Shown: one piece after another, positions 26,180 to 34,801 of the stretch
How the letters are laid out: each line of letters opens with the position of its first letter
Numbering within the stretch: position 1 is the stretch's first letter
Source: Methylococcaceae bacterium
GTDB taxonomy: Bacteria; Pseudomonadota; Gammaproteobacteria; Methylococcales; Methylomonadaceae
Direction of reading: 5' to 3'
DNA length: 41,767 nucleotides
Assembly: GCA_028748685.1 (NCBI GenBank)
Contig: JAJRDU010000137.1
Coordinates: forward strand, 1 to 41,767
The notes under the pieces: generated by a model
Seen by the model: the letters and a program-made list of their open reading frames with translations, nothing else
What the model was told of the DNA's origin: nothing
The model's database searches: none
Translations under genes and position numbers: made by a program

Positions 26180-27352
26180 CTATTTGCAGCCGGTTTCAGG
26201 CTGGTCGTAACCTAGCGTATCCAGTTCGCTTTTCGGATGCAAAAATCCCTCCAGCGGCGCGACATTGACCAGCGAACGCGGCGCGGCCAGCAAAATCGGC
26301 TGACGCAACTGGCCATCCCAGGGTCTGAAAGACAACGGCATGCCTTTGTACCCCTGCAAGGCAAAAGCATCCGAAAACAAATAATCCTTGATCGCCGGTA
26401 TTTGATTGGATTTGCTGCGGACGCTGGCTTCGCCTATCGCCCTGACCGCGAGATAGGCACCATAGTCCACCTCTTCCATCCAGCGCCCGGCTTGTTCCTT
26501 AAAACGATTTTGCAGCTGCACCGCGCCCCATTGCTCGTGTGTCCTGTGCCAGGCGGTGGCAACCAAGCCCTGAGTGCCGATTACCGGACGCGGTATCCAG
26601 GTTCGGTAGTCGAGGTATTCGCCGAACAAACCCTGTTCGTCAGCCACCACCAACACATCGTAATCCACGCCCTGGGTAAACACCGGCACATCGGACTGCG
26701 CCGTGCGCCGAGCGTCATAATCGTTGGTCCAGTTTTTCTCGTCCACCATTTTCATGCCAAAGCGCTTGGCGGCCCATTTAACGGCGGCCGCATACAGCTG
26801 ATCTTTTGCGGTCGGGCCAATCACCAGAAACCATTTCTGCCAACGTTTTTTCAGCATATACTGAGCCAGCGCATCGGCGCGCATCGCCCGACTGGGCAAG
26901 ACATGCACCACATGATGCCGGCATTGGCCATTGCGCAAGTCATCATCGCTGGTGGCGATATCGAATAGTAGTTTTTGATTGGCATTGGGAGCATCGGCCA
27001 GCTTAAGCAACTGCTCGGCGTCGAGATTGACCACTACCAAACCAAGCTCATCGCTGACTTGTTGCTTAAATGCCTGAACGATGTCACCGCCAACCGGCAC
27101 TACGATCTTCTTGAGTTCATAATGCTGCCCGGTAAACTGACCAGTGGTATTGTTATCGGCAATTGCCAACTCGGCGCCGATCAAACCTTTATCCGGAATG
27201 AAGGGATCGAGATTGGATAGAGCCGGAGGCGCTACTTGTTCCTGAGTGAAATAAGCGATCTTTATGACCTGTTTGGCGGCGGCGCTTAATTCCACCGAGA
27301 CCAACAGCATAGCAATGAATAAGTAAATCCCGGAAATATTGGCTATTCGCAT
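26180..27352 (-). CDS. Periplasmic substrate-binding protein of the PQQ-dependent alcohol dehydrogenase-associated ABC family
   Basis: A 390-residue exported protein (signal peptide about residues 1-25 ending ELSAAA) with the two-lobed branched-chain amino-acid-binding fold. The start IKIAYFTQEQ, then DPFIPDKGLIGAELAIADNNTTGQF, and the end CR...VLPSRAMRADALAQYMLKKRWQKWFLVIGP, resemble the family annotated as ABC transporter binding proteins linked to PQQ-dependent alcohol oxidation (TIGR03863 type, from memory). The usual permease, ATPase and dehydrogenase genes are not adjacent here. A two-gene operon with the downstream thioredoxin-CcdA fusion is likely. Cysteines include one in NGQCRHH and one near the end, possible targets of that partner. 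Confidence 0.75.
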   Translation of the reverse strand: MRIANISGIYLFIAMLLVSVELSAAAKQVIKIAYFTQEQVAPPALSNLDPFIPDKGLIGAELAIADNNTTGQFTGQHYELKKIVVPVGGDIVQAFKQQVSDELGLVVVNLDAEQLLKLADAPNANQKLLFDIATSDDDLRNGQCRHHVVHVLPSRAMRADALAQYMLKKRWQKWFLVIGPTAKDQLYAAAVKWAAKRFGMKMVDEKNWTNDYDARRTAQSDVPVFTQGVDYDVLVVADEQGLFGEYLDYRTWIPRPVIGTQGLVATAWHRTHEQWGAVQLQNRFKEQAGRWMEEVDYGAYLAVRAIGEASVRSKSNQIPAIKDYLFSDAFALQGYKGMPLSFRPWDGQLRQPILLAAPRSLVNVAPLEGFLHPKSELDTLGYDQPETGCK

Positions 27353-27495
27353 AAGTCCACAATCATAGAAAACAAAGGTTTGATTTTACCGAAGAATGTA
27401 AATGTTGTAGCGCTCTACTATTCGCGGCATTCGCTATTGAATTTTATCAGCTTAGCGTTAATACTTAACCTCAATTCAAAATTGGCCCATACAAC

Positions 27496-27891
27496 ATGTC
27501 AGAAAACGATTTCCCGGCGGAAATATTCGACGAACTGGATCGAGACATCCCTCTCGATAGTTTGTGGTCCAACAAACGCGTCGCGGTGCGATATCGGCGC
27601 AAGGACATCAAAGCCGTCGTTAAAGTACACAGCCTGCTTTATCCTCGCCTGCTGCCGGTCGCCCTACGCGACATCAGCAGTAGGGGGGCGGCTGTGATGA
27701 GCCCCAAAAAAATCAGTAGAAAAAGCCGGGTTTGCCTGTATTTGCTGTTTGATGACGGCAAACGCTTCGAAATCGAAGCCATCGTGGTTCATGCCTCAAA
27801 CGCGCAAGTATACGGTTTGAAATTCAATAGTTTTCACGAGGCGCTGGCCGACCACCTATTGCACTCCCAAACCGACCTGACATTCAGTTAA
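27496..27891 (+). CDS. PilZ-domain c-di-GMP effector
   Basis: A 131-residue cytosolic protein with a single PilZ domain. The c-di-GMP-binding motifs are RxxxR (Arg28 to Arg32 in KRVAVRYRR) and DxSxxG (Asp59, Ser61, Gly64 in RDISSRGAAV). Such proteins relay c-di-GMP levels to motility, polysaccharide or secretion machinery by protein contacts. Together with the HD-GYP and GGDEF proteins it gives three c-di-GMP genes in this window. A MOSC gene follows 12 bases downstream on the same strand. The target is unknown. Confidence 0.88.
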   Translation: MSENDFPAEIFDELDRDIPLDSLWSNKRVAVRYRRKDIKAVVKVHSLLYPRLLPVALRDISSRGAAVMSPKKISRKSRVCLYLLFDDGKRFEIEAIVVHASNAQVYGLKFNSFHEALADHLLHSQTDLTFS

Positions 27892-27903
27892 ATCAAAACC
27901 CAC

Positions 27904-28722
27904 ATGCCCATCCTGAGCCAAATCTACGTTTATCCCGTCAAATCACTTGCCGGCATCCAGGTCGAGCGATGGCCGGTGGATAAAAACGGGCTGCGCTATG
28001 ACAGGAAATGGATGTTGGTTGACGAGCAAGGCCGGTTCCTTAGTCAGCGCCGTCTGCCAAGAATGGCACTGATCAAAACCCGTATCGCCGACGACCGCTT
28101 GATACTTTCCGCGCCTGGGCAGGACGAGATTACACTGCCGCTGCACAGTGACGAAGGCGACGATCTCGAGGTCGAAATCTGGGAGGATCGTTGTACTGCC
28201 AAAACCACCAATCGGCTGGCAGATGACTGGTTTAGCCGGTTTCTGGAATCTTCATGCCGTCTTGTTTATCATCCCGATGACCAGATACGTAAGGTCGATC
28301 CGGATTATGCGACCGAGTTCGATCAAATCGCTTTTTCCGATGGTTTTCCGTTCCTGGTCGTTTCGGAAGCTTCCCTAATGGCGCTTAACCAGGCCATGAA
28401 CCTCGATCTTCCCATGATTCGCTTTCGTCCCAACCTGGTGGTTGCCGACTGCGACAGTTACGCGGAGGACATATGGCGACAAATCACGATTAACGGCATC
28501 GGCTTCAGACTCCCCAAGCCCTGCTCAAGATGCTCCGTGCCGGCTATCGATCCGGTAACGGCGCTAAGCGACAAAGAGCCCTTGGTAACGCTTGCCCGTC
28601 TGAGAAAATGGCGGAACAAGGTTTATTTTGGCCAAAACGCGCTGCACGACGCTAACGGTACGTTGTCGGTCGGCAACGCGATTGAAATCATTCTAACCGG
28701 TGAAAGCCAGCCGCCTTTATGA
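27904..28722 (+). CDS. MOSC-domain protein (YcbX-like, without ferredoxin)
   Basis: A 272-residue protein with the N-terminal MOSC beta-barrel (ILSQIYVYPVKSLAGIQVERW) and the C-terminal MOSC domain (RFRPNLVVADCDSYAEDIW to NGIGFRLPKPCSRCSVPAIDP). The conserved cysteine in PCSRCSVP should ligate the molybdenum cofactor. YcbX proteins reduce N-hydroxylated bases such as hydroxylaminopurine. The E. coli protein has an added ferredoxin domain that is absent here, so an external electron donor is needed. It is close behind the PilZ gene. Confidence 0.85.
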   Translation: MPILSQIYVYPVKSLAGIQVERWPVDKNGLRYDRKWMLVDEQGRFLSQRRLPRMALIKTRIADDRLILSAPGQDEITLPLHSDEGDDLEVEIWEDRCTAKTTNRLADDWFSRFLESSCRLVYHPDDQIRKVDPDYATEFDQIAFSDGFPFLVVSEASLMALNQAMNLDLPMIRFRPNLVVADCDSYAEDIWRQITINGIGFRLPKPCSRCSVPAIDPVTALSDKEPLVTLARLRKWRNKVYFGQNALHDANGTLSVGNAIEIILTGESQPPL

Positions 28723-28884
28723 AGCGTCAAGACCTGACGAAATTAAGCCAAGTTTAAGCCGGTACTCGGTAAGCTAATTGCGGCTTGCGAAATTTTGCAT
28801 TCAAAACTTTTAACTTAAATAACACTCTGACGGTTGTTATGGCGTGTTGTTAATACTGTTTAACTTTTATCAGAGGACAAAACC

Positions 28885-29796
28885 ATGAACAAGAAAATCA
28901 TACTGATCGGCGTAGGCGCCACCTTACTGGCGGGCTGCGCCACCAACCCCTACACCGGTCAATCCGAAATGGCCAACTGGGGCAAGGGCGCTGGTATCGG
29001 CGCGGCGGTGGGCGCCGGTGCCGGTACGCTATTCGGCGGCAACGACTTGAAAAATGCCGGCCTGGGCGCCTTGGCCGGCGCGGCGGTCGGCGCCGGTATC
29101 GGATATTATATGGATCAACAGCAGCAGGAAATGCAGCAATCGCTGCAGGGTACCGGCATCGAGGTGCAACGCACCGCCGACAATCAGTTGAATCTGAACA
29201 TGCCTAGCACCAGCAATGTCACTTTCGCCTTCGGCAAGGCCGATTTAACGTTTGAAGCACAAAGCGCGCTGGATTCGGTAGCCAAGGTACTGGTCAATTA
29301 TCCAGATTCCACGATCATGGTCAGCGGCCACACCGACGATGTCGGCTCGGACGCCGACAATCAGCGCTTATCCGAAGCGCGCGCCGCCAGTGTTGCCCGC
29401 TATCTGGCCCAACGCGGCGTCAATGCGATCCGTATTTCCCAGCAAGGCATGGGCGAAAGCTCACCTAAGGTACCAAATACCAGCGACGCCAATCGCGCCA
29501 TCAACCGCCGCGTGGAACTGGCTATCAAGGCCAACGAAAATGCCGGCGCCAACCAGCAGCAGCAAGGCGGTTACCCGCAACAGCAGGGTTATCCTCAACA
29601 GCAAGGCTATCCGCAGCAACAAGGTTACCCCCAACAACAGAGTTATCCGCAACAGCAAGGTTACCCTCAGCAGCAGGGCTACCCCCAACAACAGGGTTAT
29701 CCTCAACAACAGGGTTACCCACAGCAAACCTATCCTCAACAACAATATCAACAGCCGTATTACCAGCAGCAACAGGGCTATCCCTACAACCGGTAA
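28885..29796 (+). CDS. OmpA-family lipoprotein with glycine zipper and Pro-Gln repeat tail
   Basis: A 303-residue protein. The lipoprotein signal ends at Cys18 (LLAGC). A glycine-zipper segment (GAGIGAAVGAGAGTLFGG and GLGALAGAAVGAGIGYY, about 34-80) likely inserts in or lies on the membrane. The OmpA peptidoglycan-binding domain follows (about 110-220) with the NVTFAFGKADLT start, GHTDDVGSDADNQRLSEARA and NRRVEL. The last ~80 residues are about ten tandem GYPQQQ units plus degenerate ones. A peptidoglycan-anchoring role is expected from the family; the tail is unusual. AGAGGA precedes the ATG. It stands alone and ends in a strong terminator. Confidence 0.88.
   Translation: MNKKIILIGVGATLLAGCATNPYTGQSEMANWGKGAGIGAAVGAGAGTLFGGNDLKNAGLGALAGAAVGAGIGYYMDQQQQEMQQSLQGTGIEVQRTADNQLNLNMPSTSNVTFAFGKADLTFEAQSALDSVAKVLVNYPDSTIMVSGHTDDVGSDADNQRLSEARAASVARYLAQRGVNAIRISQQGMGESSPKVPNTSDANRAINRRVELAIKANENAGANQQQQGGYPQQQGYPQQQGYPQQQGYPQQQSYPQQQGYPQQQGYPQQQGYPQQQGYPQQTYPQQQYQQPYYQQQQGYPYNR
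29562..29795 (+). repeat. 18-base tandem repeat coding for GYPQQQ
   Basis: The 3' end of the OmpA-family gene has about ten consecutive 18-base units encoding (G/S)YPQQQ, with synonymous codon differences between units (CCG/CCC/CCT/CCA; CAA/CAG). The silent variation suggests that selection keeps the peptide while the DNA has drifted. Confidence 0.9.
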
Positions 29797-29819
29797 GCCT
29801 GCGATTTAATCGAGAATAG

Positions 29820-29851
29820 CGCTTGATCGATGGCTTGCGATCAAGCGTTTT
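29820..29851 (+). terminator. Rho-independent terminator of the OmpA-family gene
   Basis: CGCTTGATCG (29820-29829) pairs perfectly with CGATCAAGCG (29838-29847) over an 8-base loop, followed by TTTT. It lies 24 bases after the stop codon. Confidence 0.85.
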
Positions 29852-29863
29852 CCTTGCCGACAC

Positions 29864-29896
29864 AAAAAAACCGAACTACCTAACGATGGTTCGGTT
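29864..29896 (-). terminator. Minus-strand terminator of the halogenase-like operon
   Basis: AACCGAAC (29869-29876) and GTTCGGTT (29889-29896) form an 8-bp stem. On the minus strand it is followed by seven T. It sits about 200 bases past the FAD enzyme stop and would end the operon that enters from the right. Confidence 0.75.
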
Positions 29897-30093
29897 ATCA
29901 GCCGTTGGGTTAGAAAGTTATCCTCGCCATCATCGAAGGCAAGATCGTGTTCGTCTAGCGTGAATATACCGACCCAACCGGAAAATTTGGACTTGCCGCT
30001 GAAACAGCTCGCTTAGAAATAGCCGATACCGGATTCAGCGGATTATCGCTACGCTTCAACTCCGCCATGCCAACATCCGCCAAAAAATTACCG

Positions 30094-31302
30094 CTATCCA
30101 CTCATGTGCCTTCCAGCCAGCAGGCTTTTCTGCAAGGCATTGTTGTCGACCCATAAATCGCCGGACAAAAGCCTTGCGATCTGGTCTTTCAGCTCGGGAT
30201 CCCGGTCGGCTTCGAAGAACAGGTTGTGGACGATGTTGGATTGATAGAAGCGTTCGACGAACATGCGCATGGTGTTGAAGCCCAGCATATAATCGTCGTC
30301 GTCCACGGCATGCAGTTCGGGATCGGCTTCGCGGCCTTCCAGAAAGCCTTGATGAATGCGGTCGGCGACGCGGGCGGCGCTGGTGAAAGCCAGAAATACG
30401 CCGGAAGAAAACACCGGATCGAGGAAACCGGCGGCATCGCCGCAGCAGGCATAACGTAGGCCGTGGCGCCGTTGATTACTGTAGCTGAAATCCGCTTCGA
30501 CCCTCACCGGCGCAAATTGCTTGGCCCCATCCAGCAAGCGGTTGAGGATGGGCGAATCGGCCAGATAACGCCACAACAATTCCTCCACTTCGCAATCCTT
30601 GGGCCGCTCTTTCTGAACCACTAGGCCCACGCTCAAGCGCCTTCCGGACAAGGGGATGATCCAGATCCAGCCGATGTCCACCACCGGCACGTAGATACTG
30701 CCCGATTCGAACAAGGCGTCCGCCTCTTCGCTGGGTTGAATGTTCTCGTAGTGGGTATAGACCGCGAATTTCCCCAGGTTTTCGATGCGGGCTATGCTCC
30801 TGTCACTCTTACCCATAAGGGCGCTGCGGCCGGACGCATCCACCAGATAACGACAGCGGTATCGGCCTTTATCGGAGACGATGTCCACGCCCTCGGCCCG
30901 GCAATCCACTTCCAGGACTTTTTCTTCCTGGCGAGTTTCCACGCCGTGTTTGGCGGCGTTTTCGAACAATCTTTGGTCGAACGGCCCGCGTTCCAATTGG
31001 TAGGTCTTGCGGTAGACACTTAGTGGAAAATACATGCGCTGGTCGGTGTTTTCGTCGATGAACACCGCCCCGCTCTTGAACTGGTTGCCCTCGCTCCAAT
31101 CGATGCCCAATCGCTGTATCACCGGCTCGCTGAAAGGCAGCATGGATTCGCCGATGTGGAAGCGCGGATGTTTGTCTCGCTCCAGCAGCAAAATTTTGTG
31201 GCCGTGTTGCGCCAACAGGGTCGCCGCCGTGGACCCGGCGGGACCGCCGCCGACCACCACGACGTCGTAGTCAAAACCGTTTTGCATGTCTTCGTTCGTC
31301 AT
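30094..31302 (-). CDS. Flavin-dependent halogenase-like oxidoreductase
   Basis: A 402-residue FAD enzyme from ATG at 31302 (an earlier ATG at 31350 would overlap the upstream lipoprotein gene). The dinucleotide motif GGGPAG is at residues 18-23 and HIGESMLP at 49-56. Lys76 in QFKSGAVF aligns with the lysine that binds hypohalous acid in halogenases, and WIWIIP at 212-217 fits the WxWxIP motif. CGDAAGFLDPVFSSG is the FAD pyrophosphate region. A chlorinating or brominating role on a carrier-bound or free aromatic is plausible; related non-halogenating oxidases share parts of these motifs. It is the last gene of the minus-strand operon. Its neighbours resemble aryl polyene and xanthomonadin clusters, which also carry such enzymes. 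Confidence 0.75.
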   Translation of the reverse strand: MTNEDMQNGFDYDVVVVGGGPAGSTAATLLAQHGHKILLLERDKHPRFHIGESMLPFSEPVIQRLGIDWSEGNQFKSGAVFIDENTDQRMYFPLSVYRKTYQLERGPFDQRLFENAAKHGVETRQEEKVLEVDCRAEGVDIVSDKGRYRCRYLVDASGRSALMGKSDRSIARIENLGKFAVYTHYENIQPSEEADALFESGSIYVPVVDIGWIWIIPLSGRRLSVGLVVQKERPKDCEVEELLWRYLADSPILNRLLDGAKQFAPVRVEADFSYSNQRRHGLRYACCGDAAGFLDPVFSSGVFLAFTSAARVADRIHQGFLEGREADPELHAVDDDDYMLGFNTMRMFVERFYQSNIVHNLFFEADRDPELKDQIARLLSGDLWVDNNALQKSLLAGRHMSG

Positions 31303-31318
31303 TATTGATAGTCCGCGA

Positions 31319-31732
31319 TCATTTGTCCGGATAACCGTCTTCGGCCGCATTATAAACGGCGCGGAACACCGTCCAATGCACGCCGCCTATGCCAGCCCCG
31401 GTGTAAGTGATGCTGCCGACGCCCTTGTAGAATTCATCGGTCCGCATCGTATCAGGGCCAAAATAAAACGGAATAAAGGCTTTGCCGGTTTGGTACATTT
31501 TAGTATCGGTTGGTTGACCGAGGATCTCATGAACCTGACCTTGCGTCATTCCCAGTTTGATTTTTGCAAACGGGCTATTGGCGGGAAAGTTACCCTCAAT
31601 CCGTGACTCCGGCGGCACACTGGATTGGGATGATTGAGCCGAAGGCGGCGCGGCCGGCGTTTTATTGGTGGAAGCGCAACCCGCGATCAGCAGGCAGGCG
31701 GCTAAAAGCGCCAAAGTTTTAGTGTGTTTCAC
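31319..31732 (-). CDS. BamE/SmpA-like small lipoprotein in the biosynthetic locus
   Basis: A GTG at 31732 preceded by AAGGA gives 137 residues with a lipoprotein signal ending at Cys19 (LLIAGC). After a Ser/Pro/Gln-rich spacer there is a small SmpA/OmlA-like fold: FAKIKLGMTQGQVHEILGQPTDTK, the same pattern as in BamE, then FYFGPDTMRTDEFYKGVGSITYTGAG. It lies 16 bases before the FAD enzyme gene and about 100 bases after the MMPL gene. A second, diverged BamE-like lipoprotein beside an exporter and a LolA-like protein suggests a role in placing the product in the outer membrane; this is inference. Confidence 0.75.
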   Translation of the reverse strand: MKHTKTLALLAACLLIAGCASTNKTPAAPPSAQSSQSSVPPESRIEGNFPANSPFAKIKLGMTQGQVHEILGQPTDTKMYQTGKAFIPFYFGPDTMRTDEFYKGVGSITYTGAGIGGVHWTVFRAVYNAAEDGYPDK

Positions 31733-31834
31733 GGCTATCCTTTGAGGTTGGTTCGGAAGTTGACAATAGTAATTCAGTTGACGCAGTTTTTCACCCGCCC
31801 CGTGCATGAGTATAAGCGGGCCGCCCTCTTCCAT

Positions 31835-34171
31835 CTATGCGTTCACCCTACTAGGCTTGAGGCTGATTAACAGCGGACACAGCAGAAATCCCAGCGTGAC
31901 GCCCAGACTCACGGACAATGCCAGGATGGGCAAGGTCGGCGTCTTGCCCAAACCCAAAGCGCCGAAAGACGCCAGCGTGGTCAGCGTCGACGAAGCGATG
32001 GCGTGGTAGGTGACATCGGTATCCTGGCCGCGATTGTCCATGAAAAAGATGCCATAATCCACGCACAGCGACACCGACAACAACAGGCCTATCACATGCA
32101 GGAAGCTCACCTCCTCGCCCATCGCCACCCAAGCGGCGAAGATGAACAATACGGAGGCGAGCGAAGGCAGCAAGGTCAACAATACCTTGCTCATGGAGCG
32201 TTGCTGAAACCCAATGAACAATGCCATCACGGCGATCCCGATGCCCAGCATCTCCAGTGACCGGTCACGGTATTGCCGGGCCAAGTGATCCAGCTGATCT
32301 TTCTGGCTGAAGTAGCGGGTTCCTTCCAAGTCCTTAAGCCCTTCGATCAGCTTCGCGGGATCGTGCTCGCCCAGCCAGAGGGACAAGGCTACGCCGTGTT
32401 GACCCTCTATCATCTGTCCGGCCAGAATATGCCGCACCGGTGATCCCAGCACGGTAACGGAACGTAGCGGCTCGGTTGAAGGAGAAGGCAGATGACCCAA
32501 CTTGTCCAGCGACAAACCGGCCTTGTTCAGTGCCGAGCGCCAGGCATCCTGAAACTCCGAAGTCAAGGCATTGCTGTAAATTTTAGCGTTTTGAGTCTGC
32601 AAGTCCTCGGACACCAGCCAGGGAAACAAGCCGTGATATTCGCTGACGACACCGGCCCGTTTCAACTGCATCAGGCGCCGCTCGGCGGCTTCGGAACGCC
32701 GTAGCGCGGTTTCCATGTCGTCGGCTTGGATCAACACGAAGCGCCCCGGCTCGATACTGGTGAAATGGGCGCGGACAACCTCGTCCTGCCGTTTCATGGT
32801 ATCCATGTCCACCGCCAGCTTCTGCATGTCCTCCATCCAGCGAATGTGCGGCAGGGAAAACCCGGCCAGCAACACGGCGACCGCGAACAGGCTCAACAAG
32901 GCCTTACGGTGGCGCCCGCAAAAATCCACCCAGGCGGCAATGCCCGGCAAATGGGCGACATGAAGGGATGACTGGGCGAGCAATGCGGGCAAGACCCAGC
33001 GAGTCAGCCCCAGGGATGCGACAACGCTGGCAAAGGCAAACACGGCGATTTGCTCGAAGCCCGGAAAGCCCGTCATCCCCAAGGCGCCGTAACCAATGAC
33101 GGTGGTCAAGCCGCCCAGGGCCAGACTGGGCCACAGCAAGCGCACGGCGGATAATGGCGTATGGCGGTGTTTGGCGGAATGCACCATCACATGAATCGGA
33201 TAATCGGAAGAGATGCCGATCAAGCTGGCGCCCAGCGCCAGGGTCAGACTGTGAACATGAGGAAAAACCAAAGCCGTCACTAAGGTGCCAGCCACAAAGG
33301 AAGCGGCCTGCACCATCATTACCCAGTGCAGGGCGGAAAAGGAATGGAACAGCAACAAAAACACCAAGGCGACCGCCACGCTGGAGACGGTCGATACCAG
33401 GGCAACGTCCTGACTAATCTCGCCATGGGCCGCCGTGCTAAAAACCGGCACCCCGGTCATGGACAACTTGAAACGGCCACCGGCGGCCGCATTCAACGCA
33501 TCGAAACGGGCGCGAATGTCATTCTGCAATCGCGATTGAGCATCGGAATCCAAAGCCGGCGGACGGCTTTGCAAAATCAGTGCGCCGCCTTCCGCATTCA
33601 ACTGGGATTGATGCTCGAACTGGCCCTGCATATCCTTGAAGCCGTTCAGGGACAATAGTAAGGGATCCTGCTTGGCAATAGCCTTGACGAAACCGCCCTG
33701 AGGCGAAAGCAACGTCTGCTTGAGCCCTTCTGCCCGAGCATCCAAGCCGGCTGGATCGAACAGTTGGCGTCCATCTTCCTCCGGGTTCAGGCTAAACAAA
33801 CGGGCATGGTAAGGCGCATAGGACTGGATGGCGGCTAGCCAGTCGCGGGGCGGCTCGTTGGCCGGCCAGACCTGTTCCACGCCGTCCAGTCCGGCCAGTT
33901 GGCTAACCAGTCGCGAACTGAACTCGGCCATGGAAAGCGAGGTATCCCGCCGATCAACTCGATCATGCGCCAGATTTTTCTCCACCACCAACATATAACG
34001 CCGCGACAACTCGCCCGATTGCAACAACCCGGACAGCAGCCTTGAATCCTCGTCGTCGGTGGCGGTAAAAAAGGCGTTAAGGTCGGTTTCGACCCGGATT
34101 TGCCAAACCGTCAGCACCGACAACAAGGGCAGCAACAATATGAATAAGCGTTTCCGCCAAACGAAAGACAC
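31835..34171 (-). CDS. MMPL/RND-family exporter
   Basis: A 778-residue transporter with two homologous halves. Each half starts with one membrane helix and a large periplasmic loop (about 35-250 and 430-620), then five helices. Conserved acidic positions in the membrane appear in GISSDYPIHV and SLCVDYGIFFMDN, the likely proton path. Members of this group (COG4258) are found in aryl polyene clusters, where they are thought to move the lipid-linked pigment towards the outer membrane. The start is a GTG at 34171 with GGAG upstream, 3 bases after the LolA-like stop. It is in the operon between the LolA-like and BamE-like genes. Confidence 0.88.
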   Translation of the reverse strand: MSFVWRKRLFILLLPLLSVLTVWQIRVETDLNAFFTATDDEDSRLLSGLLQSGELSRRYMLVVEKNLAHDRVDRRDTSLSMAEFSSRLVSQLAGLDGVEQVWPANEPPRDWLAAIQSYAPYHARLFSLNPEEDGRQLFDPAGLDARAEGLKQTLLSPQGGFVKAIAKQDPLLLSLNGFKDMQGQFEHQSQLNAEGGALILQSRPPALDSDAQSRLQNDIRARFDALNAAAGGRFKLSMTGVPVFSTAAHGEISQDVALVSTVSSVAVALVFLLLFHSFSALHWVMMVQAASFVAGTLVTALVFPHVHSLTLALGASLIGISSDYPIHVMVHSAKHRHTPLSAVRLLWPSLALGGLTTVIGYGALGMTGFPGFEQIAVFAFASVVASLGLTRWVLPALLAQSSLHVAHLPGIAAWVDFCGRHRKALLSLFAVAVLLAGFSLPHIRWMEDMQKLAVDMDTMKRQDEVVRAHFTSIEPGRFVLIQADDMETALRRSEAAERRLMQLKRAGVVSEYHGLFPWLVSEDLQTQNAKIYSNALTSEFQDAWRSALNKAGLSLDKLGHLPSPSTEPLRSVTVLGSPVRHILAGQMIEGQHGVALSLWLGEHDPAKLIEGLKDLEGTRYFSQKDQLDHLARQYRDRSLEMLGIGIAVMALFIGFQQRSMSKVLLTLLPSLASVLFIFAAWVAMGEEVSFLHVIGLLLSVSLCVDYGIFFMDNRGQDTDVTYHAIASSTLTTLASFGALGLGKTPTLPILALSVSLGVTLGFLLCPLLISLKPSRVNA

Positions 34172-34174
34172 CCA

Positions 34175-34801
34175 TCAATCTCCGATGGCTTCTTGCAACA
34201 AGCGCGAAATGGAATAGTTAGCTGCCTGATCTTCCGACGCTTTTACCATCTTGTATTCGGTGGATTCGCCGTCGGACTGGCTAATCAAAATATTCCGCTG
34301 GTTATCGTCATCGTCTCCGGAAATTTTGAGGGATGGCCCATCCTCATGGCCTTGCCCCGGCTTGGGCGTCACGCGCAAGGTCCAGCGCTGGCCCTTTTTT
34401 TCGGACACAAAATCATGAGTCGGCTGCAATGCCTGCGACTGGCCCTGCAAGATGGAACGCAACACCGTAATCTGCTCCGCGCCCGGCCCGCCGGCGCCCA
34501 ATGGCGCGCTATGCCTTTGCTTTTGTTCCGGGTCCCAGTAATACATGCGCTGGTCGGTCAGCGCCATGATGATTCGTTTGGGCTTGAGTTGCAGCTTGAT
34601 CAGGATGCCGTATGCGCCGGACAGCATGTACCCCTCGCCATGCCATGGAGAAGAGGCCAATTCCAGGGTGCGGGTTTCCTGGTAACGGAATTTGGCCTCG
34701 CCGCTATTTTGAATCCGAGCCAGTAATTCCGCCACCCCGCTGTTGTCGGCAAATCCGGCAAAAGGCAGAAACGCCAGCAGCAGACACAGGGCACGCCTCA
34801 C
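34175..34801 (-). CDS. LolA-like periplasmic carrier
   Basis: A 208-residue exported protein (signal peptide about 1-18, FAGFA) with the LolA/LolB-type half-barrel: FRYQETRTLELASSPWHGEGYMLSGAYGILIKLQLKPKRIIMALTDQRMYYW. Proteins like this accompany MMPL exporters in aryl polyene clusters and are thought to carry a hydrophobic product across the periplasm. The GTG start overlaps the stop of the upstream gene by four bases (GTGA), indicating coupling. True LolA for lipoproteins is expected elsewhere in the genome. Confidence 0.82.
   Translation of the reverse strand: MRRALCLLLAFLPFAGFADNSGVAELLARIQNSGEAKFRYQETRTLELASSPWHGEGYMLSGAYGILIKLQLKPKRIIMALTDQRMYYWDPEQKQRHSAPLGAGGPGAEQITVLRSILQGQSQALQPTHDFVSEKKGQRWTLRVTPKPGQGHEDGPSLKISGDDDDNQRNILISQSDGESTEYKMVKASEDQAANYSISRLLQEAIGD

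Noticed and set aside
29461-29772. Leucine-rich frame antisense to the OmpA-family repeat
   Set aside because: It is the mirror of the GYPQQQ repeat and has no start signal; the plus-strand protein is clearly real.
29562-29795. CRISPR array
   Set aside because: The units are contiguous coding 18-mers without spacers.
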